From Phoronis australis (Eukaryota > Phoronida > Phoronidae), in contig NMRA01000025.1 of the NCBI GenBank assembly GCA_002633005.1, positions 1,453,541-1,515,540 of the forward strand: a stretch of DNA of 62,000 nucleotides. The letters are read 5' to 3'. How positions within the stretch are numbered: position 1 is the first letter of the stretch; each line of letters opens with the position of its first letter. Below, piece after piece: positions 24,201 through 30,790 of the stretch. Made by a program: the position numbers and the translations under genes. The notes below the pieces were generated by a model. That model was not told the DNA's origin. It made no database searches and saw nothing but the letters and a program-made list of their open reading frames with translations.

Positions 24201-25105
24201 TGGGCCTGATTTATCACAAAAGTCGTACCATAGAGCCGTCCTAGATTACACAGAGATTAGAGCTTTCCTTAATTTGTCCAGCAGAGGAAAGAAAGCGCAT
24301 TATTTTTGGAATGTCAAACACATTTTTTCATAGATCATGTTGGAAACCGTCGAGGTTTATGGCCGTGGGAATATTCCTTATTTCAATCGTTTAAATGTGT
24401 CGAAGCTGAATGGCCATCTTCAAGAACCAGGATTCTGCGGGGCTCAAAATTGACCTGATATTCTTGCTTTATTCACTCGCACGAACTTTCTAGTCGTTCA
24501 TTGGATTGATGTCGAGAAGGAGACTAACTTGACATCGCGGATCCATGAGTATTTGTCAATTTTATCCAACTTTCTTCCGTCGGAGTTTGGAGCACGTAGC
24601 AACAGTAACACTTCCTTCGCCGCAATGGAAGGACAAAGAGTAATGCAGCCGACGAACTTTGTAGAGAATGAACATGTTGAACTCGACTGGCACGAAAAGT
24701 GCTTGACGGATATTGTGGCAATTGGGTAAAAATACATGAGAGCAGGATTCCGGTGCCGCTGTGTAACCTGGGTCGGCAATCAGTAACAGTGAGTTATAAT
24801 GTGCCCGTGTATCATGAAATTTACAAGCAGAGACTCTCAAAGCAATTGTTTTTTTTTTCAGACATCGCGGTAACAAGGAAGAAGTCATCAGACAAATCTG
24901 CATAGCTTGGAGACTAGCTAACCCTAATGCACAACTAAGGGTGTTCATTGAGCATCTCCCTGATAGCGTAAGGAACGACATTGGAGACGTTATCAGAGCA
25001 ATGCAATCGAGGTGGCCTCGGAGATCACCTCAACCGCTCAGTCTCACACATGTCACACATTTCCGTCGTAGATCATGGGCGTCTCCTACGAGCCAGTGCC
25101 AATGA
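6161..25105 (+). CDS. Transmembrane receptor: TNFR repeats - TM - ZU5 - UPA - Death (whole gene, hand-assembled)
   Basis: Exons at 6161-6226, 8481-8811, 10148-10251, (11105-11168 tentative), 13508-13558, 13897-13941, 14926-15800, 16720-16893, 18684-18932, 23370-23530 and 24862-25105 splice in phase to about 787 aa. Order by residue: signal peptide 1-22, TNFR cysteine-rich repeats about 25-130, TM about 150-172, Ser-rich linker to about 320, ZU5 about 326-465, UPA about 474-650, Death about 664-755. The cytoplasmic half matches the netrin receptor UNC5 arrangement. The ectodomain is TNFR type, without the Ig and thrombospondin modules of UNC5. By family knowledge, death domains signal through homotypic assembly, and in UNC5 the ZU5-UPA unit restrains the death domain; the same role here is inference. 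The ZU5 end reads KFS, not the HFS autoproteolysis motif of PIDD1. The duplicated exons at 10857 and 19577 are treated as a second haplotype. Exon 1 and the juxtamembrane exon are the weakest parts. Confidence 0.75.
6227..8480 (+). other. Intron 1 of the receptor gene, with a direct and an inverted repeat
   Basis: No exon was recognised inside. About 6850-7230 and about 7655-7905 are diverged direct copies; they share GAGACTGT, GCCTGTGG, CCCTCGTCATCAA, TTAGTCGCTAGT and AGGTTATG words in the same order. Between them lies a long inverted repeat of short units (7245-7635). Open frames around 8041-8343 have no usable phase with the next exon. Confidence 0.5.
7245..7635. repeat. Palindromic minisatellite (inverted arrays of a 22-24 bp unit)
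   Basis: The left arm is a loose array of units like GGCTGGACTGCAAAATCAAA. The right arm from about 7440 is the same unit on the opposite strand (TTTTGAAGTCCGGCCAGTTG). The two arms can pair over nearly their whole length, with a short spacer near 7430. The predicted open frames of 81 and 91 aa here simply translate the array. Confidence 0.7.
8481..8811 (+). CDS. Receptor exon 2: TNFR cysteine-rich repeats
   Basis: The acceptor follows TATTTTTCAG; a second AG four bases later would give a phase-1 start instead. The 110 codons show TNFR spacing: C-x2-C-PPG, HHC-x6-TEC-x2-C-PDGTYS, then RC-x2-C-x3-C, an NC..DII-CSC segment and CLP-x3-KCPHGF before a GTAAGA donor at 8812. This is about two full CRDs plus the start of a third, the usual ligand-binding ectodomain. 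Asn-x-Ser/Thr sites (NCS, NCT) are present. The exon ends in phase 1, matching the TM exon. The 88-aa frame over 8422-8688 is a shadow. Confidence 0.9.
9672..9830 (+). repeat. Two-unit GC-rich tandem repeat
   Basis: Two diverged units of about 75 bp follow each other: each has GGGC(A/G)GCGCAGCACTGAAAA, a C-rich segment and GATGCGCC or GGTGCGCCGCCCC. A second pair at about 10381-10540 belongs to the repeated haplotype segment. The block lies in intron 2, with no coding signal. Confidence 0.5.
10148..10251 (+). CDS. Receptor exon 3: transmembrane segment
   Basis: It follows TTTTGTAG and ends at a strong GTAAGT donor. Read in phase 1 from exon 2 it gives VLSSTKVSTGYRR, a short stalk, then hydrophobic ILIGISVASLIVLTLT. 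The hydrophobic stretch runs to the exon end and would be completed by the next exon (VVQLV if 11105-11168 is used). The exon ends in phase 0 while the exon at 13508 needs phase 1, so one exon or an alternative donor is missing from this minimal chain. Confidence 0.85.
10857..10960 (+). CDS. Second haplotype copy of the transmembrane exon
   Basis: It has the same splice sites and length (104 bp) as 10148-10251. One amino-acid change is seen: RRI becomes RRT before the membrane segment. Because the copy sits in the repeated segment after the single N, it is most likely the other allele and should not be counted as an extra exon. If it were real and spliced in tandem, the frame would not hold: exon 3 ends in phase 0 and this exon must be entered in phase 1. 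Confidence 0.75.
11105..11168 (+). CDS. Tentative juxtamembrane exon of the receptor (64 bp)
   Basis: It follows TGGTTTCAG and reads VVQLVDDSSASTEQFVTARG in phase 0, then ends in phase 1 before a weak GTCAAC donor. It extends the hydrophobic segment to about 21 residues and gives the phase needed by the exon at 13508. The alternative is a cryptic donor (GTCACA) ten bases into intron 3, which also restores phase. Only transcript data can decide. Confidence 0.3.
11169..13507 (+). other. Intron of the receptor gene
   Basis: No well-supported exon was found. A frame at 11121-11306 reads through a Ser/Thr/Pro-rich segment (SSLQTPETTSYPSDEHVKTE) that looks protein-like but lacks splice sites of suitable phase. 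The interval also contains a 243-bp MITE (12698-12940). Confidence 0.4.
12698..12940. mobile_element. MITE family 3, copy A
   Basis: The left end is CATGCGCGCACCCA and the right end is its inverted copy TGGGTGCGCGCATG. A second copy lies at 59897-60154, sharing inner words such as GAGCTCGAATT/GGCTCGAATT and GAGGCGGA(C/T)CTTTTTGC. Both copies have GGAAA immediately outside each end in direct orientation, consistent with a target duplication or strong target preference. The open frames here are chance. Confidence 0.7.
13508..13558 (+). CDS. Receptor exon: short linker exon (51 bp)
   Basis: It follows TTTCTAG and ends before GTATTT. Only the frame entered in phase 1 is open, reading RSMFGSSEDELISIMP. 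The exon is symmetric (phase 1 in and out) and acidic/serine-rich, as expected for a cytoplasmic linker. Support is the splice sites and the phase match with both neighbours; no domain is recognised. Confidence 0.55.
13897..13941 (+). CDS. Receptor exon: short linker exon (45 bp)
   Basis: It follows CAACAG and ends before GTATTT. Entered in phase 1 it reads ELSVTKDCKAPFLKA, and it leaves in phase 1, matching the ZU5 exon at 14926. Like the 51-bp exon it could be skipped without breaking the frame, so it may be alternatively spliced. Confidence 0.5.
14251..14490 (+). repeat. Dispersed repeat family 1, copy B (short)
   Basis: It shares with 1-450 and 27555-27850 the sequence from GTCCACACACA through CTGTGTGGACGCTATTTAA and the GGGGTAACTTGTTCTAGGG words. 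It passes into family-2-like sequence at about 14490. Confidence 0.6.
14490..14690 (+). repeat. Dispersed repeat family 2, diverged copy
   Basis: Words such as ACTGACACGGAGCAAGTGAC, GACACCGCG and CGAGTTG.. match the more complete copies at 21424-21852 and 51268-51680. It is a partial, diverged copy lying directly against a family-1 copy. Confidence 0.5.
14926..15800 (+). CDS. Receptor exon: Ser-rich linker, ZU5 domain, start of UPA
   Basis: It follows CATTTTCAG, enters in phase 1 and ends in phase 0 before GTACAC. The first 100 or so codons are polar and Ser/Asn/Glu-rich. ZU5 begins at YDSAGGDLVLSSSVKVSIPP and shows the family features: the GG-L start, V-x-IPP-x-S/A-x3-G, ISPVYQ, a G-x-V-x-L-x-L-x-HC strand, W-x-x-IKVYHC, and RKFSVYIASG at its end. 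UPA starts at IKAHIYAKQ and NSIKMRVYMGDSYQHI. The open frame continues 10 codons past the donor, but the next exon continues the UPA pattern, so the donor is preferred. In UNC5, ankyrins and PIDD1, ZU5 and UPA pack together. Confidence 0.85.
16720..16893 (+). CDS. Receptor exon: UPA domain, middle part (58 codons)
   Basis: It follows TTTTATGCAG and ends before GTAATT, phase 0 on both sides. It reads RFQRDMEDEGYNRVEWKDL, then ATRIKISLEPNNWK. This corresponds to the UPA pattern of a helix of charged residues, a W/L-x-L step and a K-x-S-L-x-D/E-x2-x-W strand. The link to the preceding exon (RVYMGDSYQHITENFT) keeps that pattern continuous. Confidence 0.75.
17225..18660. repeat. Degenerate 22-bp minisatellite (ATAGGATTCTATAGGAAGTTCA)
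   Basis: The cleanest units lie at about 17430-17660. Diverged derivatives continue on both sides, including short palindromes such as CCTATAGGAATTCCTATAGG near 18490-18580. It lies in the UPA intron of the receptor gene and is interrupted by a hAT-like element. Open frames on the minus strand (18231-18551 and the copy at 19124-19444) are translations of this repeat. Confidence 0.75.
17902..18054. mobile_element. hAT-like MITE, copy A, inserted in the minisatellite
   Basis: It begins CAGTGGCGGATTTT and ends CTCAAAATCCTGGATCCGCCCCT, forming imperfect terminal inverted repeats. GGGATT(C) stands on both sides, consistent with a target duplication. Related copies are at 38715-38869 and 57078-57234, with a half copy near 23215-23280. 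CAG-type termini suggest hAT, which is an inference from ends only. Confidence 0.6.
18076..18965 (+). repeat. First copy of a segment duplicated across the gap base at 18966
   Basis: 18076-18965 and 18967-19858 align along their full length with few differences, and the second copy starts at the single N. As at 10332 this looks like an unmerged haplotype overlap. It contains a UPA exon, present once in each copy. Confidence 0.8.
18684..18932 (+). CDS. Receptor exon: UPA domain, end (83 codons), intact allele
   Basis: It follows CACCAACAG, ends before GTGAGG, and is phase 0 on both sides. It reads EVTVGHFVDHPTPVCAAEW, then ANLIIEVTHVPPEPQFNFL and a basic segment before LIIDFKLCDLAMAQ. Alternating hydrophobic strands fit the second half of UPA, just before the Death domain exon. 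The Trp at 18738-18740 is a stop in the other copy. Confidence 0.75.
19577..19825 (+). pseudogene. Second haplotype copy of the UPA exon, with an in-frame stop
   Basis: Splice sites and length (249 bp) equal those of 18684-18932. The 19th codon is TAG (19631-19633) where the first copy has TGG, and there is one His-to-Tyr change plus silent changes. Transcripts from this allele would end inside UPA and lack the Death domain. A sequencing error, a true null allele, or a duplicated decayed exon are the three readings. Confidence 0.7.
20092..20125. repeat. Hairpin element, copy A
   Basis: The stem is CCTGCGTGTCC with GGACACGCAGG and a loop of about 12 bases. The flanks CTGGTTC and ATC.TTTAAT are shared with copies at 21950-21984 and 31213-31285. 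Confidence 0.55.
20725..21420 (-). mobile_element. LINE remnant, 3' end of reverse transcriptase ORF (zf-RVT)
   Basis: On the minus strand 21007-20732 reads MGNRVRSLDWKKIYALPNEI and later CSCCNKAPETLSHLFWEC, the zinc-knuckle-like zf-RVT motif at the end of many non-LTR reverse transcriptases. Just upstream, frames near 21198-21458 read FLNQPLWFNSNLVIGSISVF and KGLRLIRDMN, typical of the region before it in L1/Tx1-type elements. The parts lie in different frames, so the element is truncated and frameshifted. The exact clade cannot be set by eye. Confidence 0.75.
21424..21852 (+). repeat. Dispersed repeat family 2, copy A
   Basis: It begins near CCGTTTACACTACAAAAGTTG and ends near GCTGATGTCTAAACGGGAC, so the ends are imperfect inverted repeats. 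Inside, the word GTGT(A/C)TAAACGGGAC and relatives recur in direct orientation at irregular spacing. The copy at 51268-51680 is collinear. No open frame of substance; probably a non-autonomous DNA transposon. Confidence 0.65.
21950..21984. repeat. Hairpin element, copy B (inverted relative to copy A)
   Basis: The stem CCTGCGTGTCC..GGACACGCAGG matches 20092-20125 read on the other strand, with the flank ATACCTGCGTG on the left and GTCCAGCGAG on the right. Confidence 0.55.
23370..23530 (+). CDS. Receptor exon: Death domain, first part
   Basis: It follows CAACTTCAG in phase 0 and ends in phase 2 before GTATTT. It reads TGLNEMKFLVSDVPKDDWQK, LLDIVARDMREAEIRPFGKT and on to DKHEYR. The D-W-x2-L-x2-x-A-R-D pattern with the following short helix fits the first helices of a Death domain, directly after UPA as in UNC5. 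Confidence 0.85.
23531..24861 (+). other. Last intron of the receptor gene, with a THAP-like remnant
   Basis: No exon was seen. About 24525-24680 on the minus strand reads APNSDGRKLDKIDKYSWIRD, related to a second fragment at 48760-48900; see that entry. A T-rich run precedes the final acceptor. Confidence 0.45.
24525..24680 (-). pseudogene. THAP-like domain remnant
   Basis: The minus strand reads APNSDGRKLDKIDKYSWIRD followed by VKLVSFSTSIQ and a stop. This resembles the segment after the first zinc-binding cysteines of a THAP domain, and a similar frame occurs at 48760-48900. Both are short, lack a complete C2CH set and are probably transposon leftovers. The assignment rests on the pattern shared between the two copies. 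Confidence 0.35.
24862..25105 (+). CDS. Receptor last exon: Death domain, second part, and C terminus
   Basis: It follows a long T run and CAG. The junction with the previous exon (AG + A) makes Arg. It then reads HRGNKEEVIRQICIAWRLAN, PNAQLRVFIEHLPDSVRNDI and GDVIRAM. The L/I-x3-W-R..A-x-L-R-x-F-x2-x-L..R-x-D-I pattern is the typical last helices of a Death domain. A basic, proline-rich tail of about 30 residues follows and ends at TGA (25103-25105). Confidence 0.85.
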
Positions 25106-26300
25106 GCTATAGGTTATATTCATCTCATTGGTCAGTGCCGTGTAGACATCGTGAACACGTCTAAGACTGGTTCACTTCAACTCCATACAGGTTGGAGTAT
25201 GTAGGATAACAGTTAAGCCAGTAACAGTTAATTAGCTCATGGCACTATCGTTTTACAAACTTGTTGATTCCTGCTCCTGATGGCTTTTCGATCTCGTGAA
25301 CGGACCATTTCAACCGTGGCATTCGAATCACTAGATACAAGCACACACACCTATGTATACACTGCCAAAGATTTTCATAATTTATTGTATTGATGAACTT
25401 CAAACTCCATCCAGCGTTGTGAACTGCCGGACTGGTGTTTTATAGATCAATAAGTACATGTCTTTACAGCTTATAGCTTTTTGAGTAACGAAGTGGTTAA
25501 AATCGCGAAGACGGTAGGCCTATATATCTCCTTGCTTTAATGGACACTGGTTCGAACTTCCGATATATTCGTCGGTACTCCCAAGGAGCCAAGAGTGGAA
25601 TAGATCACCAAGAGAATACAGCCTCGTGATTTTTCTTGATCTATGACTGTTCTTGCTTATCCAAGGATCCACAAATCTATTATGAGTTTGGGCGATGTCC
25701 TTCAAAATTATGTAGGACCTTATCGACATTGTGTTGTTATATTATAATTAAGAATTTAAAGGTTCGAGTCCCGGTCGGGGCCGGAGATCTTTTCAGACTT
25801 AACACTATTTTTTATCAGCACTGCCTCAGAAATCGGTTTTGCAGGATATCCAGGTTCTCATTCACTCCCTTACATACATTCAGTAGTAAAGCAGCGCTCT
25901 GAGTGAGGAGACATAGTGCCAGTAAAGCCAGGATTCGAACCCAGGTCCTCCAAACGGGAGCCCGTAGCTCAAACCACTGAGCCACACTGTCTGTTGACTC
26001 TAGGTCACGCGATGTGACTATAGCGTATGGCGTGTAGGAAGACTACTGGATAATTCTTAACTAATTCCCAACGATTTTTTGGGGAACAGTGATTAAATCA
26101 TAGCATCAGAATAATCTAACAGCAGCATCTCAGGTTAACAAAATTTGCTGAACTCACAACAATGTTCACGATAAATGAGTTTCAACTCATAGTATAGTCG
26201 CTCGAGCTCTCTGTATCTTTGACGGTCGCAACAACAAGTCCGATGGCCAACAAGATGTAAGAAAGGCAGCTATATTTCGAGCATAATATACTGTGAATCG
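25106..26300. other. 3' flank of the receptor gene, with tRNA-like sequence
   Basis: No gene was seen. The 3' UTR probably lies here, but no clear AATAAA can be tied to it. A B-box-like GGTTCGAGTCC stands at about 25762, and a fuller tRNA-like stretch at 25918-25996 (separate entry). Confidence 0.4.
25918..25996 (-). repeat. tRNA-like sequence, probably a tRNA gene relic or SINE head
   Basis: The minus strand carries TGGCTCAGTGG (A-box like) about 45 bases before GGGTTCGAATCC (B-box like). These are the internal RNA polymerase III promoter elements of tRNAs. The D-arm can be drawn, but the anticodon stem does not pair well, so a working tRNA is unlikely. Confidence 0.5.
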
Positions 26301-26429
26301 GTCACTTATTCCTCAGATCTGATGTTCCGAATTTGGCCGAATGAATTTGGACATTTTAAGGTCCTTCCTAGTCTTAGAGCAATTACTAGACAGCACCGTT
26401 GTGCATTTAATGAAATTCTATGTACAAGA

Positions 26430-26995
26430 GCAGCTGCTGCCAAACTGTTCGGCGCCAATCCCGACTTAGTCAAGACTCATCCGACGAAAACTTCATGGGT
26501 CGGATCGTTAGGTTTTACATGCTATCAGTTCGAACCGGGATACACTGATCAAGAAATACTAGAGAGGCGCCGTGAACATGCAGACAACGGAACGTACGGA
26601 TAGTTCTTTGGTAAGCCGGATTTCCTATCATCACTGTCGACGAAATGCCGACTACAGACACGGAGATGTTTCACTGCCTCATACTTGCTATTAACAGCGT
26701 ACCTTTCATTCTTCACTACCGCGAGCCACTTCCTAGGCATTCCAGGCTCTCGAGGAAGTCGAAAAAACGATATACCCGCTTTCTTCGCAGCTTCGTAGTT
26801 CGGACAAGCGGGAACGATGCACCGCCCATATAGCGGCATTAACTCTGCAGACGAACCACTGACGTTGCTGCGTCGTTTCTCACTTTCTTCACAGGTTAAC
26901 GGCAATTTGAGGTCGACCGTATAAGAGGCGATGTGGATATAGACCGATCAAGACGATAAAAAAGACTAATTAAATCGGGTGGCATTCTCCTTTAA
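26430..26995 (-). mobile_element. Kolobok-type DNA transposon fragment, copy B
   Basis: The right end is GGGTGGCATTCTCCT followed by TTAA, the same terminal repeat and TTAA seen at both ends of the element at 42925-44610. Homology to that element runs from about 26440 to the right end; the left end is missing. It encodes a THAP domain on the minus strand and an opposing open frame on the plus strand. TTAA target sites and THAP-containing transposases are known features of the Kolobok superfamily. Confidence 0.75.
26549..26905 (-). CDS. THAP-domain protein (transposon-derived), 118 aa frame
   Basis: The frame holds a full THAP zinc finger: CIVPAC-x2-[36 protein letters not shown], then a NYPYVPL segment. 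The C-x4-C ... C-x2-H ligands are present, with the W and F-R-x-P landmarks. THAP domains bind DNA and serve as end-recognition domains in P- and Kolobok-type transposases. Here only the domain and a short tail remain. The homologous frame at 43082-43300 is broken. It may be a dead relic despite its intact finger. Confidence 0.75.
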   Translation of the reverse strand: MPLTCEESEKRRSNVSGSSAELMPLYGRCIVPACPNYEAAKKAGISFFRLPREPGMPRKWLAVVKNERYAVNSKYEAVKHLRVCSRHFVDSDDRKSGLPKNYPYVPLSACSRRLSSIS

Positions 26996-26999
26996 TTAA

Positions 27000-27554
27000 A
27001 GTTTGCATTTTCCTACGACTTTTGCCTGTTGAATGTTTACGTTTGTCATACTGAAACATCTCCACTCGTTTAGATTCTTCATTTTTGTACTTTTATACTG
27101 GTCAGCAGACTCAATATTAACTTTGAAATGCTGTGCGAACCCATAAATCCTTATCAGTCCTTGCCAGTTGATTAAAATTTTACATGGTATGCGTGAATAA
27201 AATTTTAGAATGCGTTGTTGTTGTCGAATTGAAACTAAAATATACGTACGCCTTGTCTAATTCGTATTTTTTGCAATCTGTGTAATCCGCGTGTGCATTT
27301 GATAAACGTTTCCGATGATCGGATGCTGCTTACTTTACAACACTGGCTTGCAAAAGCAACGGAACCACTTCCATCAGAAACGATGCATGTGGTCTCATGA
27401 TTTCGTGACTTGAAAACTAGAAATTCGTGATATCTTCATGCAATACATTTGCATAATGAAATGTTTGAGCTACGAATTTTTTAACCATTTTTTCATTGAA
27501 AAGGGAACACCTGTTCCATTCAAACAGTAAATTATGTTAAAATAGCTTATAGTG
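27000..27554. other. Non-coding intergenic sequence
   Basis: AT-rich, no open frame above 60 codons, no repeat recognised. Confidence 0.4.
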
Positions 27555-28345
27555 CCGTCCACACACACACAGACTTCCCCCAGAACAAGTTATTCCTGGA
27601 ACGATCGTTGTCGCTAGGTGTATGCTGTCTGGACGCTATTTTAACTAGTGCAACTTACCCCACTTGTGACAACTTAGTCCACATTGTCGAGGTGGGGCAA
27701 CTTGTTTTAGGGTAACTTGCGCCACTTGCAATCGTTTGTGGCGGCAAAACTGGGGTGGGGCGGAAGTAATTATCAGCTGCGGTTACATACAGACGCGTTT
27801 TCTTTTTCGCGCTGTAGTCTACTCGGCATTATGTGTTCATTGCCACGCACACAGTGACAACTTCCGCTTTGTTGTGCGTGTGGACGCTCCACTTACAGTA
27901 AAAGCAGTACTGTAGTGGGGCGTAGGCGCACGTAGGCGCAGCCAACCACCTTTTGGCATTTGAACGTAGCACCTACGCACCATAAGTTACGTAGTGTTCA
28001 AGGTGATACGGTGGGCTATGGGCGCCTACTTACCTCTTATTTTACCACTAAGCTAGTGCAAGTTGTTCTAGGGTAGGCTGTGTGAAGACGTAACTTTACT
28101 CTACCAACTAAAGAAAATCAATGGCACAGTCGAGTGCAGAAGATTTATCAAAATTACCTGAGTAGGTCAGTCCTTCCAACATTGGGATACTTTTATTTAA
28201 TCCACGTCAGCAATCTTAGTCTAGGGATAGTTATGTTACTAATTGCCATTGAAAAATACCCGCAGCCTGGTCACTATTCAACGCTAATTACCCCTTTGTG
28301 GATCTAGAGTAGGGTCCAGTTACGTGCCTCTAAGTATGAGTCCCA
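27555..28345 (+). repeat. Dispersed repeat family 1, copy C
   Basis: It is collinear with 1-660: GTCCACACACAC start, CTGGACGCTATTTTAACTAG, GGGGCGGAAGTAATTATCAG, and a 3' segment with CTTAGTCTAGGGATAGTTATG (same as near 546). It carries an extra insert at about 27905-28045 with CGTAGGCGCA and CACCTACGCACC words. Confidence 0.65.
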
Positions 28346-29174
28346 AACAAGGACTAAAAGTTTCCTAAACCTATTGTATATTTCTGGACATGCGAAAGCG
28401 CGGATTGTCCTTTGTTTTACCGATCATCACTAAGTAAATTTTTGGTTTTAATACAGATGAAACGTGAACTCTACGTTGAATTCTCAATATTATCGAAAAT
28501 AAATAGGTGTCTTTTCATGCAACGTCTCTATAATTTAAGGACTAAATCCCTATTTATTTTCATTGAATTCAGGACTCAAAATGGAAAGAGGAGCTCGTAA
28601 AAAAGATGACTTGATTGTAAGAGATAACTACACCCGCGGAGTGAAGAAAGACACAAATATGCTGTAGAGATAGGGAAGTTATTTGGTCGACAGCTTCATA
28701 AATTGAAGGAAATTGTCGTCGACTTACTGAAATTTAGACTTTCCAAAGCTATGTTCGTCGTAATTGTCCCTGAGGACTCATTTTATACACCCACTCTGAC
28801 CAAACTCTGAGCTGAGGTTCACTGCATATCCATCAACTTAGGCTGGTGTTCCACTCCCCAAAAGTTCCTACACCTTTATTGTGGAAACTACGCACCCAAT
28901 GTCACCAAACTCCAAAAAGAATTTGATATACATCAGCGTACTAGTATATGATCACATGAATTGGTAAATACACTACCAGGAGCAATTACAAAGAGAGCAG
29001 ACACTGAAGGTGAATTTGACCTCTGGTTTTACTTCGCCATCCTAATAAGCTGTTGGATCAAAGTCAGCCATACAAATGCTTTTCCGGCGTCATATGCAGT
29101 TCCACAAAGGGATATCGCCATAGCACTTACTGTACCATTTCTTTATCTCTGAAAACTTGGCATTTTGTCCACAG
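28346..29174. other. Non-coding intergenic sequence
   Basis: Several short frames are present, none recognised. The frame at 28961-29152 is Ala/Ile-rich and ends just before the CARD-like segment. There is no evidence that it belongs to the same gene. Confidence 0.35.
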
Positions 29175-29390
29175 ATTTAGAGAAATGTGTAGCAAAGGCG
29201 TGGAGCTATTTGATCTCTTACGAACGGAAACGGTTGAGGATCACTTCACACCACAGCATCTCTACGATTTGAGGTGAAAGGGGGACAGCGATATTGAAAA
29301 TACACTGAAAGTCCTCAATCTTATGCGCCGGGACACAGCGAAGTTTTCAGATACTCTTCTTTGTTGTTGTCGCTTATACTTTGCTTGTGG
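29175..29390 (+). pseudogene. CARD-like fragment with an in-frame stop
   Basis: After TTTTGTCCACAG the frame reads FREMCSKGVELFDLLRTETV, EDHFTPQHLYDLR, then TGA (29275-29277), then in the same frame KGDSDIENTLKVLNLMRRDT and AKFSDTLLCCCR. The pattern of hydrophobic helices (VELFDLL, HLYDL, VLNLMRR, F-x2-x-L) with a FT-x2-H-L step fits a CARD domain. Reading resuming in the same frame after one TGA suggests a point nonsense mutation. Alternatively the TG of the stop sits in a GTGAAA donor and only the first part is an exon. No start or further exons were found. Confidence 0.45.
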
Positions 29391-30589
29391 GGTCTTCAGA
29401 CCCACAATGAGAAAGATCGTTTTCATGCTGCACCGCTTAAAAATACTGAGAAACAAAATTTAAGATGGCAGTGGGGATTGGGTCCAGGGGACATGTATCA
29501 CTGTACTAACATAGAGTGTGTGTGTCAAGCTTCCACTACAAGAAACAACAAATTGTTTTCTTAATTGTATGTCTCGTTTACGAATAAGTATGACATGTAA
29601 GTTTTGTTTGAAGGCAGTGTTGTAAGTACAAATGTGTCAAAGTAACGGAGCAAAACAAGTGCTCTTTCTTAAAGATACTTTTTCAACAAAAATGAACTTC
29701 TATAAAAAGAATCCTACCTTGACTCCCCAACCGGTCAAGATTGGACAACTCGACCGGTTTGCGCACCCCAGAATTTATAGGTTTAGATCAAACACGCCAT
29801 GCTGTTCAGTTGTGGTTAGTAATCGCCTCTGGCTGCTGAGGTTATAGATAATGAGGCTATCATAAACACGTCAGGGGAGACAATAATATTTTTAAATTTT
29901 CGTTTTGAAAGTTTGTAAATATCACATTTGAATACTTCCTGAGGACACGTAATTAGGTTTTTGAATTTTGAAAATTGGATAAGTGACCTTTGCAACTTTT
30001 GTTTAATGTTGCAATATGTTTCTCATTAATTCTGCTGGGTGTGCAACATAATTGGGCCAATTAGGCTACCAAACCATCAGGCACCACTCAGGTCCAATCA
30101 GAACACGGAGCAATCGTAATGGAGCTATGGCTACGTATAGGCTCTCCCGCGATATCCCAGGTGACCGGCAGTAGCGCTGCGCGCTACGACTCCGTTTCCG
30201 TCGTCTGCTTCACTGTGCAATGAAGAAAATTACTTCATTTTTTAAAGAAAATAGAATCTGAGTGACGATGAAAAAACAGAAGCTGCTGGTAAGATGTGAA
30301 TTTTAATCGAAGCCTTAATGAATCACTCAGGAACTCATAATTCTCTCTTTGTCAAACCTTAACTTAAGACGTTCCAAAGCAATCGCGTCATTATGATTAA
30401 TGCCAACACAAAAAACGGATTTGGTCTTTTGGGCAATTGAAGACTATTTTAAATACAACAAATTTGTTAGGAACTGATTGCACAAACTATATAAAGTGTA
30501 ATAAGCATTACAAAAAGAAGTAGGTCTCACGCGCCAACGTGGACCATAAACAAGTAGGTCTCTAAGTATCAAAGTACCAGTGGAATCGT
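29391..30589. other. Non-coding intergenic sequence
   Basis: No recognisable gene or repeat was seen. Confidence 0.35.
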
Positions 30590-30790
30590 GGTGGTGCAGT
30601 GGTAAAGCACGCGCGCTCTATCCGCCAGGTCGTGATTCAACCTGGTTCCCGGGCCTAACAAGATGACGTCACGGATAACTTGTGAAGGAACCAATCTCGT
30701 GGGTCTGTGTAGGAGACTAGTCGTGATTTCGAGTCTGTGGTAATTGCAGTTTTTCAAGTTTGACAAGTTCTCCGTGTTTTTTTTTCTTCT
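30590..30790 (+). mobile_element. Probable tRNA-derived SINE
   Basis: It starts with GTGGTGCAGTGGTAAAGCAC, an A-box-like tRNA head, followed about 40 bases on by GTGATTCAACC (B-box like). About 120 bases of unrelated body and a T-rich end (30777-30790) follow. This is the layout of a tRNA-derived SINE. No second copy was found in the window. Confidence 0.5.

Noticed and set aside
25740-25790. tRNA gene from the GGTTCGAGTCC motif
   Set aside because: Stems do not pair and no A box is found at the proper distance.
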